Shown: positions 7,880-15,220 of the stretch, one piece after another | Numbering within the stretch: position 1 is the first letter of the stretch | Layout: each line of letters begins with the position of its first letter | Source: Bradyrhizobium sp. Tv2a-2 | Lineage (GTDB): Bacteria; Pseudomonadota; Alphaproteobacteria; Rhizobiales; Xanthobacteraceae | Reading direction: 5' to 3' | Length of the DNA: 64,000 bases | Assembly (NCBI RefSeq): GCF_000472425.1 | Contig: NZ_AXAI01000008.1 | Coordinates: 248,001 to 312,000, forward strand | Notes under the pieces: generated by a model | What the model saw: only the letters and a program-made list of their open reading frames with translations | The model's database searches: none | What the model was told of the DNA's origin: nothing | Program-made: the position numbers and the translations under genes

Positions 7880-7948
7880 GTGAGTGATTATTTGGAGACC
7901 GAAGCCATCCGTCGGCTGGTAGCGATTGGGCTGAAGGTGAAGAAATAA
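7880..7948 (+). pseudogene. Short fragment resembling an RHH-protein C-terminus
   Basis: GTG at 7880 opens 22 codons, VSDYLETEAIRRLVAIGLKV then KK and a TAA stop. The EAIRRLV-x2-GLK pattern resembles helix ends of ribbon-helix-helix repressors. It may be a tiny gene or a remnant. Confidence 0.3.
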
Positions 7949-7968
7949 GTCACTTTGGAGAAGTTCAA

Positions 7969-8301
7969 ATGCGCACCTTCATTTTTGCTTTGGCTGCCAT
8001 CGTTCCTGCTTTTGCGAGTGATTGGGCCAGAGCCGACGACGTGCCCGAGTTCGATATCGCTCGAAACTGCAAGGCAGAAACGTCAGATGCGGGCATCGAG
8101 GGGCCCGCCCGCTGCACGAGTGACGAAACAGAAGCCAAGAATCAGCTGGCCAAACGCTGGTCTTCCTATAGCGCGTCACAGAAAAAGGAGTGCGTCGGCG
8201 AGAGCGTCATCGGGGGCGATAAGAGCTACGTCGAGCTTTTGACCTGCCTCGAAATGTCGGCCGGCGGCCAATTTAGGTCAGATCCAAATCGTCTTCGCTA
8301 G
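7969..8301 (+). CDS. Small exported Cys-containing hypothetical protein
   Basis: 110-aa protein with a signal peptide (MRTFIFALAAIVPAFASDWA, cleavage near RADD) and four Cys in the mature part (NCKAE, RCTSD, KKECVG, LTCLE), spaced to allow two disulfides. The middle (ETEAKNQLAKRWSSYSASQK) is helical and charged, a pattern common to small periplasmic proteins of Bradyrhizobium. SD GGAG lies about 10 nt upstream of the ATG. No family name can be given from sequence alone. Confidence 0.7.
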   Translation: MRTFIFALAAIVPAFASDWARADDVPEFDIARNCKAETSDAGIEGPARCTSDETEAKNQLAKRWSSYSASQKKECVGESVIGGDKSYVELLTCLEMSAGGQFRSDPNRLR

Positions 8302-8408
8302 GGAGCGGCGTTAACACGCCCGCCAGGCCGCGCCTGCGCGTTATTCTGCAGTGGTCGTGGCAGACGGCGGGCAACAAAAACACGCATCAGCGAGCCACTC
8401 TGGTGCAG

Positions 8409-8498
8409 CTACCACATCAAAGCCGCGACGCCGAACATAGCCACCCCGATCGCCACCATTGCGGCGAACAGCCACTCAGTCCGATCCAAACGAACCAT
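8409..8498 (-). CDS. Possible 29-aa single-span membrane peptide
   Basis: ATG at 8498, TAG at 8409. It reads MVRLDRTEWLFAAMVAIGVA and ends ...ALMW. There is one transmembrane helix after a charged start, and a purine-rich GAGAGG lies 8-13 nt upstream. It is in a gene-free strip and resembles other bradyrhizobial one-span mini-proteins. Confidence 0.45.
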   Translation of the reverse strand: MVRLDRTEWLFAAMVAIGVAMFGVAALMW

Positions 8499-8763
8499 GG
8501 GCAGCCTCTCGAAAATCGACCCGCCATTGGCGACGGGTCAGTCCAGGGAGGAAGTACCAAAACATAGCGTAATTCCCGGGCTCGTTGAGTGACACAATTC
8601 ACACACGCGCTCGCAAACCGCTATTAGTCAACAATGATGTCCGTAGATCGGGACGGTCGCGCTTCAGGCGCAGCGCTCGTCATAGCCAGGGCAGCTGGGG
8701 ATATCCCCTTGCCCTCGCGCCCTAGTTGCGCTTGGATTGTGGCGGGTCTAGGGGGCAATGTTC

Positions 8764-9150
8764 ATGCGTAATCTGGGAATCGTGGCGCTATGCGCCGCAC
8801 TGGGCGGCTGCGCGTCGTCCGCGGCTGATATTGCACCGGCATACGTCTCGCCGGTTGCCTACCAATCTTATACCTGTCAGCAACTGGCGCTCGAAGCTCA
8901 ATCGATCTCGACTAGGGCCGCCACACTTTCCGGCGCGCAAGACAGCCAGCGAACCAAGGATGCTTGGGCCACGGGCGCTGCGGTCGTTATCTTTTGGCCG
9001 GCCGCGTTTTTCGTTGGTGGTGATAAGCAGACGGCAGCTGAGCTTGCTCAGATGAAGGGCCAGATGGTTGCCGTCGAGCAAGCGTCCATCGCGAAGAAGT
9101 GCAACATTCAGTTTCAGGGCAAACCAGAAGGTAAGCCTGACGGCACCTGA
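8764..9150 (+). CDS. Lipoprotein, hypothetical
   Basis: Probable outer- or inner-membrane lipoprotein of 128 aa from the ATG at 8764 (an ATG two codons upstream at 8758 is also possible). The signal has a good lipobox, LGGC, at about residues 13-16 (MRNLGIVALCAALGGCASS). The mature part contains a Gln/Ala-rich helix (LALEAQSISTRAATL), a hydrophobic stretch (AVVIFWPAAFFVGG) and a second helix ending with the Cys of KKCNIQ. The domain layout (helix, hydrophobic hairpin, helix) is seen in many uncharacterised lipoproteins. Function unknown. Confidence 0.75.
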   Translation: MRNLGIVALCAALGGCASSAADIAPAYVSPVAYQSYTCQQLALEAQSISTRAATLSGAQDSQRTKDAWATGAAVVIFWPAAFFVGGDKQTAAELAQMKGQMVAVEQASIAKKCNIQFQGKPEGKPDGT

Positions 9151-9195
9151 GGCTCATCAGCCGGCTGGTCGGGCTCGGGCTCAAGGCGAAGGGAG
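9148..9195 (+). pseudogene. Short RHH-like remnant
   Basis: An open stretch overlapping the lipoprotein stop reads RLISRLVGLGLKAKGD, again the RLV-x2-GLK pattern seen at 7880-7948. No start codon; probably debris. Confidence 0.2.
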
Positions 9196-9224
9196 ACCGC
9201 AGATACGCACGAATACCCCAGGAT

Positions 9225-9240
9225 CGTGATCCGCATCACG
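9225..9240 (+). promoter_or_regulatory. FNR/CRP-family-type palindrome
   Basis: CGTGATCCGCATCACG is a perfect 16-nt palindrome with the TGAT-N4-ATCA core of FNR/FixK-family sites. Its centre is about 80 nt upstream of the ATG at 9312, so a class II position (-41.5) would leave a 5' UTR of about 38 nt. Confidence 0.5.
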
Positions 9241-9311
9241 GTGAAATTGAACCGCTGGCTTATTCTGGGAGGGACATCCTATCTCCCCCGAGCAAACCAG
9301 GAGAACCCGCC

Positions 9312-9467
9312 ATGAGCAGCACGACTGAACCTCGACAGGCACCAGACATCGAACGCGACATTCAGACCCTGCGAGATGACGAGCTTGACGCGGTTACCGG
9401 CGGCTCGTTTGACATAGGAAACATTGTCGGAAGTATTGCCAAAGTTTCGGTGCCTGTACTGCCGTGA
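9312..9467 (+). CDS. Double-glycine leader peptide (bacteriocin-like), 51 aa
   Basis: Small gene with SD AGGAG. The product starts MSSTTEPRQAPDIERD and has the leader LRDDELDAVTGG, matching the class II bacteriocin/microcin-type double-glycine pattern (L-x3-EL-x2-V-x-GG). Cleavage after GG would release a 20-residue hydrophobic Gly/Val/Ile-rich peptide beginning SFDIG. No C39-peptidase ABC exporter lies in the window. Such GG-leader peptides are widespread but mostly unstudied in Bradyrhizobium. It could be a secreted signal or toxin, or only a leader-like small protein. Confidence 0.7.
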   Translation: MSSTTEPRQAPDIERDIQTLRDDELDAVTGGSFDIGNIVGSIAKVSVPVLP

Positions 9468-9470
9468 CGA

Positions 9471-9533
9471 TCAGCGCAGCCGCGAGATTATGCTGATGTC
9501 GACGGCGTAGGACTTGGCGATTTCGGCCATGGC
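9471..9533 (-). pseudogene. Resolvase C-terminal HTH remnant
   Basis: Minus-strand stretch AMAEIAKSYAVDISIISRLR ending TGA at 9471, bounded upstream by a stop at 9534-9536. It matches the terminal helix-turn-helix of serine recombinases (IAKSY-x-VDISTISRL). Confidence 0.5.
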
Positions 9534-9548
9534 CTAGCTAAAGAATAA

Positions 9549-9570
9549 GGCCGCCTCAGTTGGCGGCCTC
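9549..9570. terminator. Hairpin terminator
   Basis: GGCCGCC (9549-9555), loop TCAGTT, GGCGGCC (9562-9568), then TC. On the minus strand it is followed by TTATTCTTT, serving the DUF3551 gene that ends at 9588. Confidence 0.6.
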
Positions 9571-9587
9571 ATCCGTTGCGCTCGTGT

Positions 9588-9923
9588 CTAACGAGTCGGC
9601 CTATCGACACCGCTATCCGAGCCACCAACCAACCCGCCCCGAGGGCCGTACCAGCCGCCTGCGGGGGTGCCCACGGTGCTGCCGGAGCCCATGCCGACCG
9701 TACCGCCCGACCTGGCCGCATATCGCGGATTGAGGCCGCACATAGCGCCAGTGCCCGACGCTGCCGCCCTACACTGGTGGAGAGTCGCGAAATGGCAGTT
9801 GCCTGGATGGCCCCAGTGACCGCCCTGCAGGCAATAGCGCGCCGCGGAGGCGGGTGACGTTGATGCGGTCAGCGTGAGCGTGGAAGCAACTGCGAGAGTT
9901 GTGATCAGAAGAATGCGTCGCAT
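9588..9923 (-). CDS. DUF3551-type secreted protein
   Basis: Exported protein of 111 aa. The ATG at 9923 (MRRILLITTLAVASTLTL...) is preferred because a signal peptide follows directly and AAAGGGA lies upstream. The mature part has the four-Cys DUF3551 pattern (YCLQGG, GNCHFA, HQCRAA, MCGLNPRY) and a Gly-rich tail. DUF3551 proteins are abundant in Bradyrhizobiaceae and have no assigned function. A perfect FNR/FixK box lies 71-84 nt upstream of the ATG, so expression in low oxygen is likely. Confidence 0.8.
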   Translation of the reverse strand: MRRILLITTLAVASTLTLTASTSPASAARYCLQGGHWGHPGNCHFATLHQCRAAASGTGAMCGLNPRYAARSGGTVGMGSGSTVGTPAGGWYGPRGGLVGGSDSGVDRPTR

Positions 9924-9993
9924 GGGGGCATCCCTTTCGTGCTGGTCGTCGCCCCAACCGCGCTGACTCTGATCTCCCGACCAGCTGGCGAGC

Positions 9994-10007
9994 TTGATCT
10001 GGATCAA
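9994..10007 (-). promoter_or_regulatory. FixK/FNR box upstream of the DUF3551 gene
   Basis: TTGAT-CTGG-ATCAA, a perfect FNR/FixK consensus. Its centre is 77 nt before the ATG at 9923, matching a class II site with a 5' UTR of about 36 nt. It overlaps the stop codon of the resolvase remnant. Confidence 0.65.
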
Positions 10008-10390
10008 AGGCCCCACATCGCCAGTGCCGTCTCGGCCGATGTCGGGTCATCCTTGATACGATAGACGGTCTGACGGGTGAGGCCTGAGGTCCGCGCTATG
10101 TCAGCGACGTTGGCGCTCTGACCAAGCATGTTCCGCACGGTGCTGAACTGGTCGCGCGTGTAGCTCGGCTTGCGCCCGCGATATCCTTCGCCCTTAACTT
10201 GGCGTGCTCAATACCGGCTCGCTGAGCGGCCTTCGTCGCTTCGGCCTGCGCCTCTGCGCCGTCGCGGCCATGAAGGCGATCAGTGCGTCGCGCACGGCCT
10301 TCTGCACGGGATCCTGAGTGGCACCATCAAACGTCACGTTGTTGATGACGGTGCGGATCACCACGCCGCGCCGCATGAACTCGGGGTGGT
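10004..10390 (-). pseudogene. Serine resolvase/invertase, frameshifted and 5'-truncated
   Basis: Minus-strand remnant of a site-specific serine recombinase. Read in order, frame 1 gives EFMRRGVVIRTVINNVTFDG and continues to IAFMAATAQ. Frame 2 continues AEATKAAQRAGIEHAK, and frame 3 gives RGRKPSYTRDQFSTVRNML followed by the HTH SGLTRQTVYRI and a stop at 10004. At least two frameshifts and the missing catalytic N-terminus (no Ser motif) make it non-functional. It marks a past mobile element next to the tRNA-Gly end. Confidence 0.75.
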
Positions 10391-10402
10391 CGGGACCTCA
10401 CG

Positions 10403-10436
10403 AAAAAAGCCCGGCGGGCTGGGTATCTCGCCGGGC
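10403..10436 (-). terminator. Orphan intrinsic terminator
   Basis: On the minus strand GCCCGGCG pairs with CGCCGGGC over a 12-nt loop and is followed by TTTTTT (10403-10408). No intact gene ends here. Confidence 0.55.
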
Positions 10437-11056
10437 AAGGCTCGCTATGTGGAGAGCGACCGCCCGAAATGACGATGCGTCCCCACGGTACCCTGCCACA
10501 TGCCATACGCGGTTACCCCGGCAACCTTGGATTAGCGGGGGTACCGCAATTGCGGTATGCAAGTGCCACCCGGAGGGTTGGGCAAAACTGCGGGGAAATG
10601 AAAAAAGCCCGACGCGCCAAAGCCATCGCACGCCGGGCGTAGTATCGGGAGGCATCATCGCCGACTAGCCCAGCGAGGTCCATCAAATAAGAACCAAGCG
10701 CGGTGCCGACGTCGGATTGAACCAAACGCAATTACGCCAACGTAATCTCATATGGTTGCACGGAGCTCTCGCCCCACTTCCACCTTCGAGAAGGGGAAGC
10801 GGGACTGAGCCGACGGCCGCACCGCCTGGCCGGTGCCGGATCGAGGCGTGAACCATCGGCCAACGGCCGCGTTGATGGTGGCGCAGCGGCACAGGCCGAC
10901 TCCTCCGTTGCGCACGTCGCCGGGCGCGGCGGGCCAAAGGTTCGGCCTAGGCCATGCAGCGTCCGGCACCGGCGGGGATCAAAATTTGAAAATCCCAGCC
11001 GCGCGGGCGCCCTGGTAGCGACCTGCGGAGGCCCAGAGACTCTATCAATATGGAAA
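10437..11056. other. Gene-free stretch with a second orphan terminator
   Basis: About 620 nt without a supported gene. A second minus-strand hairpin (10607-10614 with 10631-10638, T-run at 10601-10606) resembles the one at 10403-10436. Several open frames exist but have Arg/Pro-rich shadow composition. Confidence 0.45.
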
Positions 11057-11485
11057 TCAATACGGACAGGTCGGCGTATTGGTCCAAGGTTGGGTCGCGA
11101 AGGCACCAACGCGCGGCCCGGGCGCGCATCCGGAATATCCGTATCCATAGCCCCCGTAGGGCACGGCGCCGTAGGCTCCGTACGGCGCGGCACCGTACGC
11201 TGCGTACGGATCACCGTAGTAGCCGTTGTAGGCTGAACCGATGGCGGCCGCGGTGCCAATGGCGGCAGCAGCCGCGACGCCAGCGCCGACATACGGATAC
11301 CCCCCGCGACGGACATGTCGTCTCGCCACCCCAGCGACACTTACCGGGGTCGCGGGACGACCGACGCGCGCCTGCGCGCTTGCGATCGATAGCGGCAAGC
11401 CGCCATGATCGGACCAGCCGAACGAAAGGGACGTCGCGCAAAGGAATGCGGAACCAACGAGGATGGTCTTCGTGGCATGTTTCAT
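11057..11485 (-). CDS. Secreted Gly/Tyr/Ala-rich protein
   Basis: Exported protein of 142 aa starting MKHATKTILVGSAFLCATSL with a signal peptide. The mature part has a basic block (GVARRHVRRGGYPYVG), an Ala/Gly hydrophobic stretch (VAAAAAIGTAAAIGSA) and repeated YGAxPYGAYGAVPYG units, ending with a Cys-containing tail. SD GGAG precedes the ATG. It resembles small surface or outer-membrane Tyr/Gly-rich proteins of Bradyrhizobium. No enzymatic motif. Confidence 0.7.
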   Translation of the reverse strand: MKHATKTILVGSAFLCATSLSFGWSDHGGLPLSIASAQARVGRPATPVSVAGVARRHVRRGGYPYVGAGVAAAAAIGTAAAIGSAYNGYYGDPYAAYGAAPYGAYGAVPYGGYGYGYSGCAPGPRVGAFATQPWTNTPTCPY

Positions 11486-11811
11486 GGGATGCTCCGTTAG
11501 TTACAGCACCACGTCCGGCGCGAGCAAAAGGCCGAACACGCTGTGGGCGAAGGCAAACGAAAACACCGCAACAAATGGGGGCCCGATCAGGATGCCCTGC
11601 GGAAGGTCTCGCAACCTCATCGTATAAGAATACCACGGAGGTTGCAGTGTCCTAATTCACAGTCGCGAGCGTCGACCGTGATTGTCGAGAAATCGCACGC
11701 CCTGCTCCCTTTTATTTTCCCAAGGCCGGGTCCGGCGGCGACTTCCGTCTCAATATGGTGGCGGCGGCCTCTCGGCCTCGCGCGCGGGCGAAAAACGGCG
11801 GCAAAGTTTCG
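11486..11811. other. Intergenic region, no gene seen
   Basis: Upstream region of the 11057 gene and downstream of the membrane-protein gene at 11812. No supported frame or structured RNA noticed. Confidence 0.35.
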
Positions 11812-12147
11812 TCAGTGCTTCTCGACCACAATAGCGAGAATTGCGAATGTGGCCCCAATAATCGCCACGCAGAAATTGAGTGTGTTCTGACCTACTCGAA
11901 GATCTGTGGGGCGGGTCGCGGTTAGGATCCGCACAAGCCCCCAAAAGCCCATCACCAGACCCGAAAAAATCATCCAGGCCATAAGAACCTGGTTGGCGTT
12001 TATTTTGCCGACGTCCCAGGGGACCGCCAAAATAAGAACCGCTAGTAAAATAAACGCGGTACCGATTACAAAAGAAAACCAACCTGAACCGGCAGGCTTG
12101 TCGGTGGCATATTTCCGCCCCGAACCGGGAGAATTGGTGGAGGACAT
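11812..12147 (-). CDS. Small integral membrane protein
   Basis: 111-aa hypothetical protein. The ATG at 12147 (MSSTNSPGSGRKYATDKPAG) has a GGAGGGGAAG SD upstream and is preferred over a start at 12192. A polar N-terminus of about 22 residues is followed by three transmembrane helices (WFSFVIGTAFILLAVLILAV; LMAWMIFSGLVMGFWGLVRI; LNFCVAIIGATFAILAIVV) and the end VEKH. No family motif is recognised. It stands alone on its strand. Confidence 0.65.
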   Translation of the reverse strand: MSSTNSPGSGRKYATDKPAGSGWFSFVIGTAFILLAVLILAVPWDVGKINANQVLMAWMIFSGLVMGFWGLVRILTATRPTDLRVGQNTLNFCVAIIGATFAILAIVVEKH

Positions 12148-12192
12148 GGGCTTCCCCTCCCAAAGGTTGCGGCTGAACCGAGAAACCAACAC

Positions 12193-12931
12193 GTCAAACT
12201 AACACAATTTGAGATTGTCGCCCACCGTTCTCTACGCCCTCGTGCCCTCTCTGGCAGGCGCCTCTCGTCTTTCGAACTCCACGGACTTGAGGCACCAGTT
12301 TCGCCAAGCCTCCGTCCAGTCCCAAGACCAGCTACCAATTGCCATATGGTAGTCGCGGAACCTCTCGAAATGCTCCCTCGCGTCGGTGCGGCCGGTCTCT
12401 TTGGCTATGTCCCGGTGGATCTTTCGCATGAACATCTCGCCCTTGGTGGCCTGCGAGCGCTGTCATCGCGTGGAAGCATCAGGGTGCCCGAGAGGCGCAA
12501 CGCCATCACGGCATCCAGCTCGGCCATCAGATCGGGATACGGCGGCACGCCTTCATGATGGGCCACGTCTTGCAATACTCGTGAAACATCCAATCGACTG
12601 TGCCGAACCTGATGCCGACAGTGGCGCTGGCATCGTCACCGCCGCTACGCCAGCTGTCGAAGGCCGGAAGAAATATCGTCGCGGCGCAAGCTGCATCGTA
12701 ATCGCCGCCGAGCGGCTCGTTCGGGAAAGGCCGGTTTTGGAACCGCGGCCGCTCGGAAAAGCAAATTTGCGTCAATTCGAGAAGACCGCGCAATACGTGG
12801 TCCTCACGTGAGCTTGCGGCCACCACTAGAAGTAGTGGATTAGTACCACGGCCACCATTGTCCTCACTGACGCCAAATTGCTAACCCGTTTGGCATCGGG
12901 GCGATTCCACCGGGGATACGTATCGGCAGCT
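12193..12931. other. Long non-coding or decayed strip before the defence-like cassette
   Basis: No intact gene. On the minus strand, 12232-12435 is open and contains HFERFRDYHMAIGSWSWDWTE then AWRNWCLKSVEF, resembling the C-terminus of phage replication proteins of the DUF1376 type. Nearby frames (12405-12593, ...DLMAELDAVMALRLSG) may be further pieces. This looks like prophage debris flanking the acquired cassette. Confidence 0.35.
12232..12435 (-). pseudogene. Possible phage replication protein C-terminal remnant
   Basis: 67-codon frame with a Trp-rich end (FRDYHMAIGSWSWDW, TEAWRNWC) as in the tail of phage DUF1376/replication-initiator proteins. The rest of the gene is not present in frame. 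Resemblance is by eye only. Confidence 0.3.
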
Positions 12932-15220
12932 ATGCTGGGGACTAGGGCCATAACAAAAGCTGAACGCGTTGCGGAGTTTAAGAAGCGAAAGCAACGCTTC
13001 GCTCAGCGAAAAATCCATCCCGCCGATCGGGAAAAGGCCGTTGCTGAAGGCTGGTCCGCGACAGGTCGTCAGTATAAGGACGGACAAATCCAAATCGAAA
13101 AAACCAAATCTCACGACGAAGTTTTGGAAAATCGATTCTGGTCGGTGCTGTATCACCTCGGATATGACGAGCTAAATATTGGCCGCAAGTTCAAGATCCA
13201 AGTCACAGACCTCGACAAGGGCGAAGAAGTCTCGAAGCAAGTAGATGTCTTCGCCAAAGACGACGACACCGTGGTCATTGCAGAATGCAAGTCGTCTGCT
13301 TCCAAGTCTACGACCAGTTTCCAAAAAGACATCATGGAGTTTGCGGCGCTGAAAAAGTCGTTCGCAAAGAGCGTGACGGCCGTCTACGGCAAAGATGCCA
13401 AGTTGAAATTTATTTGGCTTATTGTCACGCGGAACATAATTCTCACCGCCAATGACCTAAAGCGCGCCGAACACGAAAATATTCAGGTCGTGGGCGATCG
13501 GGACCTGCGGTACTTCGAGGAGATCGCGCGAAATATAGGTAAAGCCGCAAAATACCAATTTCTCGCCGAATTCCTGGAAGGCGCCAAGATCAAGAACCTC
13601 GAGGACCATCAGGTACCGGCAATCCGAGCAAAAATAGGCGGGCATCTGGCGTACTATTTCCTGGTGCAGCCGGAACGCCTTCTACCCATCGCGTTCGCAA
13701 ACCATCGAAGCCTTCGAGATCCATCGGGAAATCCAGCTTACCAGAGACTCGTAAAGCGGGCGAGACTCAATCAAATCAGCGCGTTCTTGGACCGGGGTGG
13801 ATTTTTCCCCAATTCAATCTTGGTCAACTTCAAGAAGAGGGTAAGATTCGACTGCAAGCAGAGCTACGAAGATCGACAAATCGAGTTCGGCGATCTTTCG
13901 CTTCCTGATGCCTACAAGACTGCGTGGATCATTGACGGTCAGCACCGCTTGTATGGTTTCGCGGCGGAGACAGCTCAAAAGCGGCGTTCGAATATCATTC
14001 CGGTGATAGCGTTCGAGAATATCTCTCGGGGGATCGAAGCCGATCTGTTCGCGACTATCAATGGCAAGCAGGCCAAAGTTTCGAAAAGCATACTTGATGA
14101 GCTTGAGGGTGACCTCAAATTCGATTCCGAAGATTTTAAGTCGCGTACAGGCGCAATCGCGTCGCGATCACTGGCATTGTTGGACGCCGAAAACGGAGGA
14201 CCGTTCAACGATCGATTCAAAACGCCCGAAACTGAAGAAAGCGACGCCGTATGCCTTACGATCTCCGAATTGAAAAAGGCGGTTGTGCAATCAGGCCTAA
14301 TTGGGAGGCCCGGAACAAAAGATCGTCCACCGCAACCCGGATACGCGACGCGGAATACAAGCGAGGATTCTCTACAGGCCCTGTCTGATCTGCTGTCTGC
14401 TTACTTCGATAAGATTCGTCGCGCCAACCTGGACCGTTGGGAGCTTGGAAGATCCGCGCACCTGTGCATGAATATCGGCGTTGCTGGCCACATTAGGCTG
14501 CTTGCTGCGCTGTGCGATCATCTAGCTGCGGATACGAAGCAAGATCCCAGTCAACTTGAGCCTAACGAGCTCGTTGAACAGCTTGGGCCTTATCTCGATC
14601 CGGTCTTGAAGTTCATTGCCGAGGCTAGTGATCTCGATTTCGAAGCGCACTTCAAACCGATCTTCGGCTCTGGCGGCCCACCGAGATACTTTTATGAACT
14701 GGCGCGCCTCGTACAGGAAAAATTTCCCCAATTTATACCCAGCGGTTTGAGCGAATACATCAGCACCAAATCTTCGGAAGACTCTCGGAAGGCCGACGAG
14801 CAGGTTAGGCGCGTCATCGACAAGATTCATTTGCACGTTATCGGCGTACTGAAGCAGCGCTACGGGGATCGCTATTACACGGCAGGTATTCCTCAAAAAG
14901 ATATTCGGATGAAGGGCCTTGATCGACAGCAGGATGCTGAAGTTGATGAGCAACTTGACCCGATAACGTATCTCGATGTCGTGGACTTGAAAAAGATTGT
15001 AGAGCACAAGAATAATTGGCTTTATTTCGAGCCGACGATGAATATCAGGATGCGCGATGATCGAAGGGGAAATGCAAAAAACATTTCTTGGTTTGATACG
15101 CTGAACGACATCAGAAAGATCATGGCGCATCCCGCTAATCGATCCTACAAGCAAGCCCACTACGATTTTTTGGATACCTTAGAGGCTGAACTCGAAAAGA
15201 GGTTCGGCACCAGTGCGTGA
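12932..15220 (+). CDS. PD-(D/E)XK - DGQHR - HEPN multidomain protein (putative defence effector)
   Basis: 762-aa protein from the ATG at 12932; a TTG at 12878 would add 18 residues, and neither has a strong SD. Residue numbers count from the TTG. An N-terminal restriction-like fold is suggested by a helix ENRFWSVLYHLGY, then QVDVFA (D123) and VVIAECKSS (E136, K138), a D-x12-E-x-K nuclease pattern. The centre carries DGQHR (353-357) with the following IAFENISRGIEADLFATIN, as in DndB/DpdB-type proteins. The C-terminus has LNDIRKIMAHPANR, an R-x4-H motif (R746, H751) of Swt1-like HEPN RNases. It overlaps the methyltransferase gene by 8 nt. The DNA is more A/T-rich than its surroundings, suggesting transfer. 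Defence function is inferred. Confidence 0.8.
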   Translation: MLGTRAITKAERVAEFKKRKQRFAQRKIHPADREKAVAEGWSATGRQYKDGQIQIEKTKSHDEVLENRFWSVLYHLGYDELNIGRKFKIQVTDLDKGEEVSKQVDVFAKDDDTVVIAECKSSASKSTTSFQKDIMEFAALKKSFAKSVTAVYGKDAKLKFIWLIVTRNIILTANDLKRAEHENIQVVGDRDLRYFEEIARNIGKAAKYQFLAEFLEGAKIKNLEDHQVPAIRAKIGGHLAYYFLVQPERLLPIAFANHRSLRDPSGNPAYQRLVKRARLNQISAFLDRGGFFPNSILVNFKKRVRFDCKQSYEDRQIEFGDLSLPDAYKTAWIIDGQHRLYGFAAETAQKRRSNIIPVIAFENISRGIEADLFATINGKQAKVSKSILDELEGDLKFDSEDFKSRTGAIASRSLALLDAENGGPFNDRFKTPETEESDAVCLTISELKKAVVQSGLIGRPGTKDRPPQPGYATRNTSEDSLQALSDLLSAYFDKIRRANLDRWELGRSAHLCMNIGVAGHIRLLAALCDHLAADTKQDPSQLEPNELVEQLGPYLDPVLKFIAEASDLDFEAHFKPIFGSGGPPRYFYELARLVQEKFPQFIPSGLSEYISTKSSEDSRKADEQVRRVIDKIHLHVIGVLKQRYGDRYYTAGIPQKDIRMKGLDRQQDAEVDEQLDPITYLDVVDLKKIVEHKNNWLYFEPTMNIRMRDDRRGNAKNISWFDTLNDIRKIMAHPANRSYKQAHYDFLDTLEAELEKRFGTSA

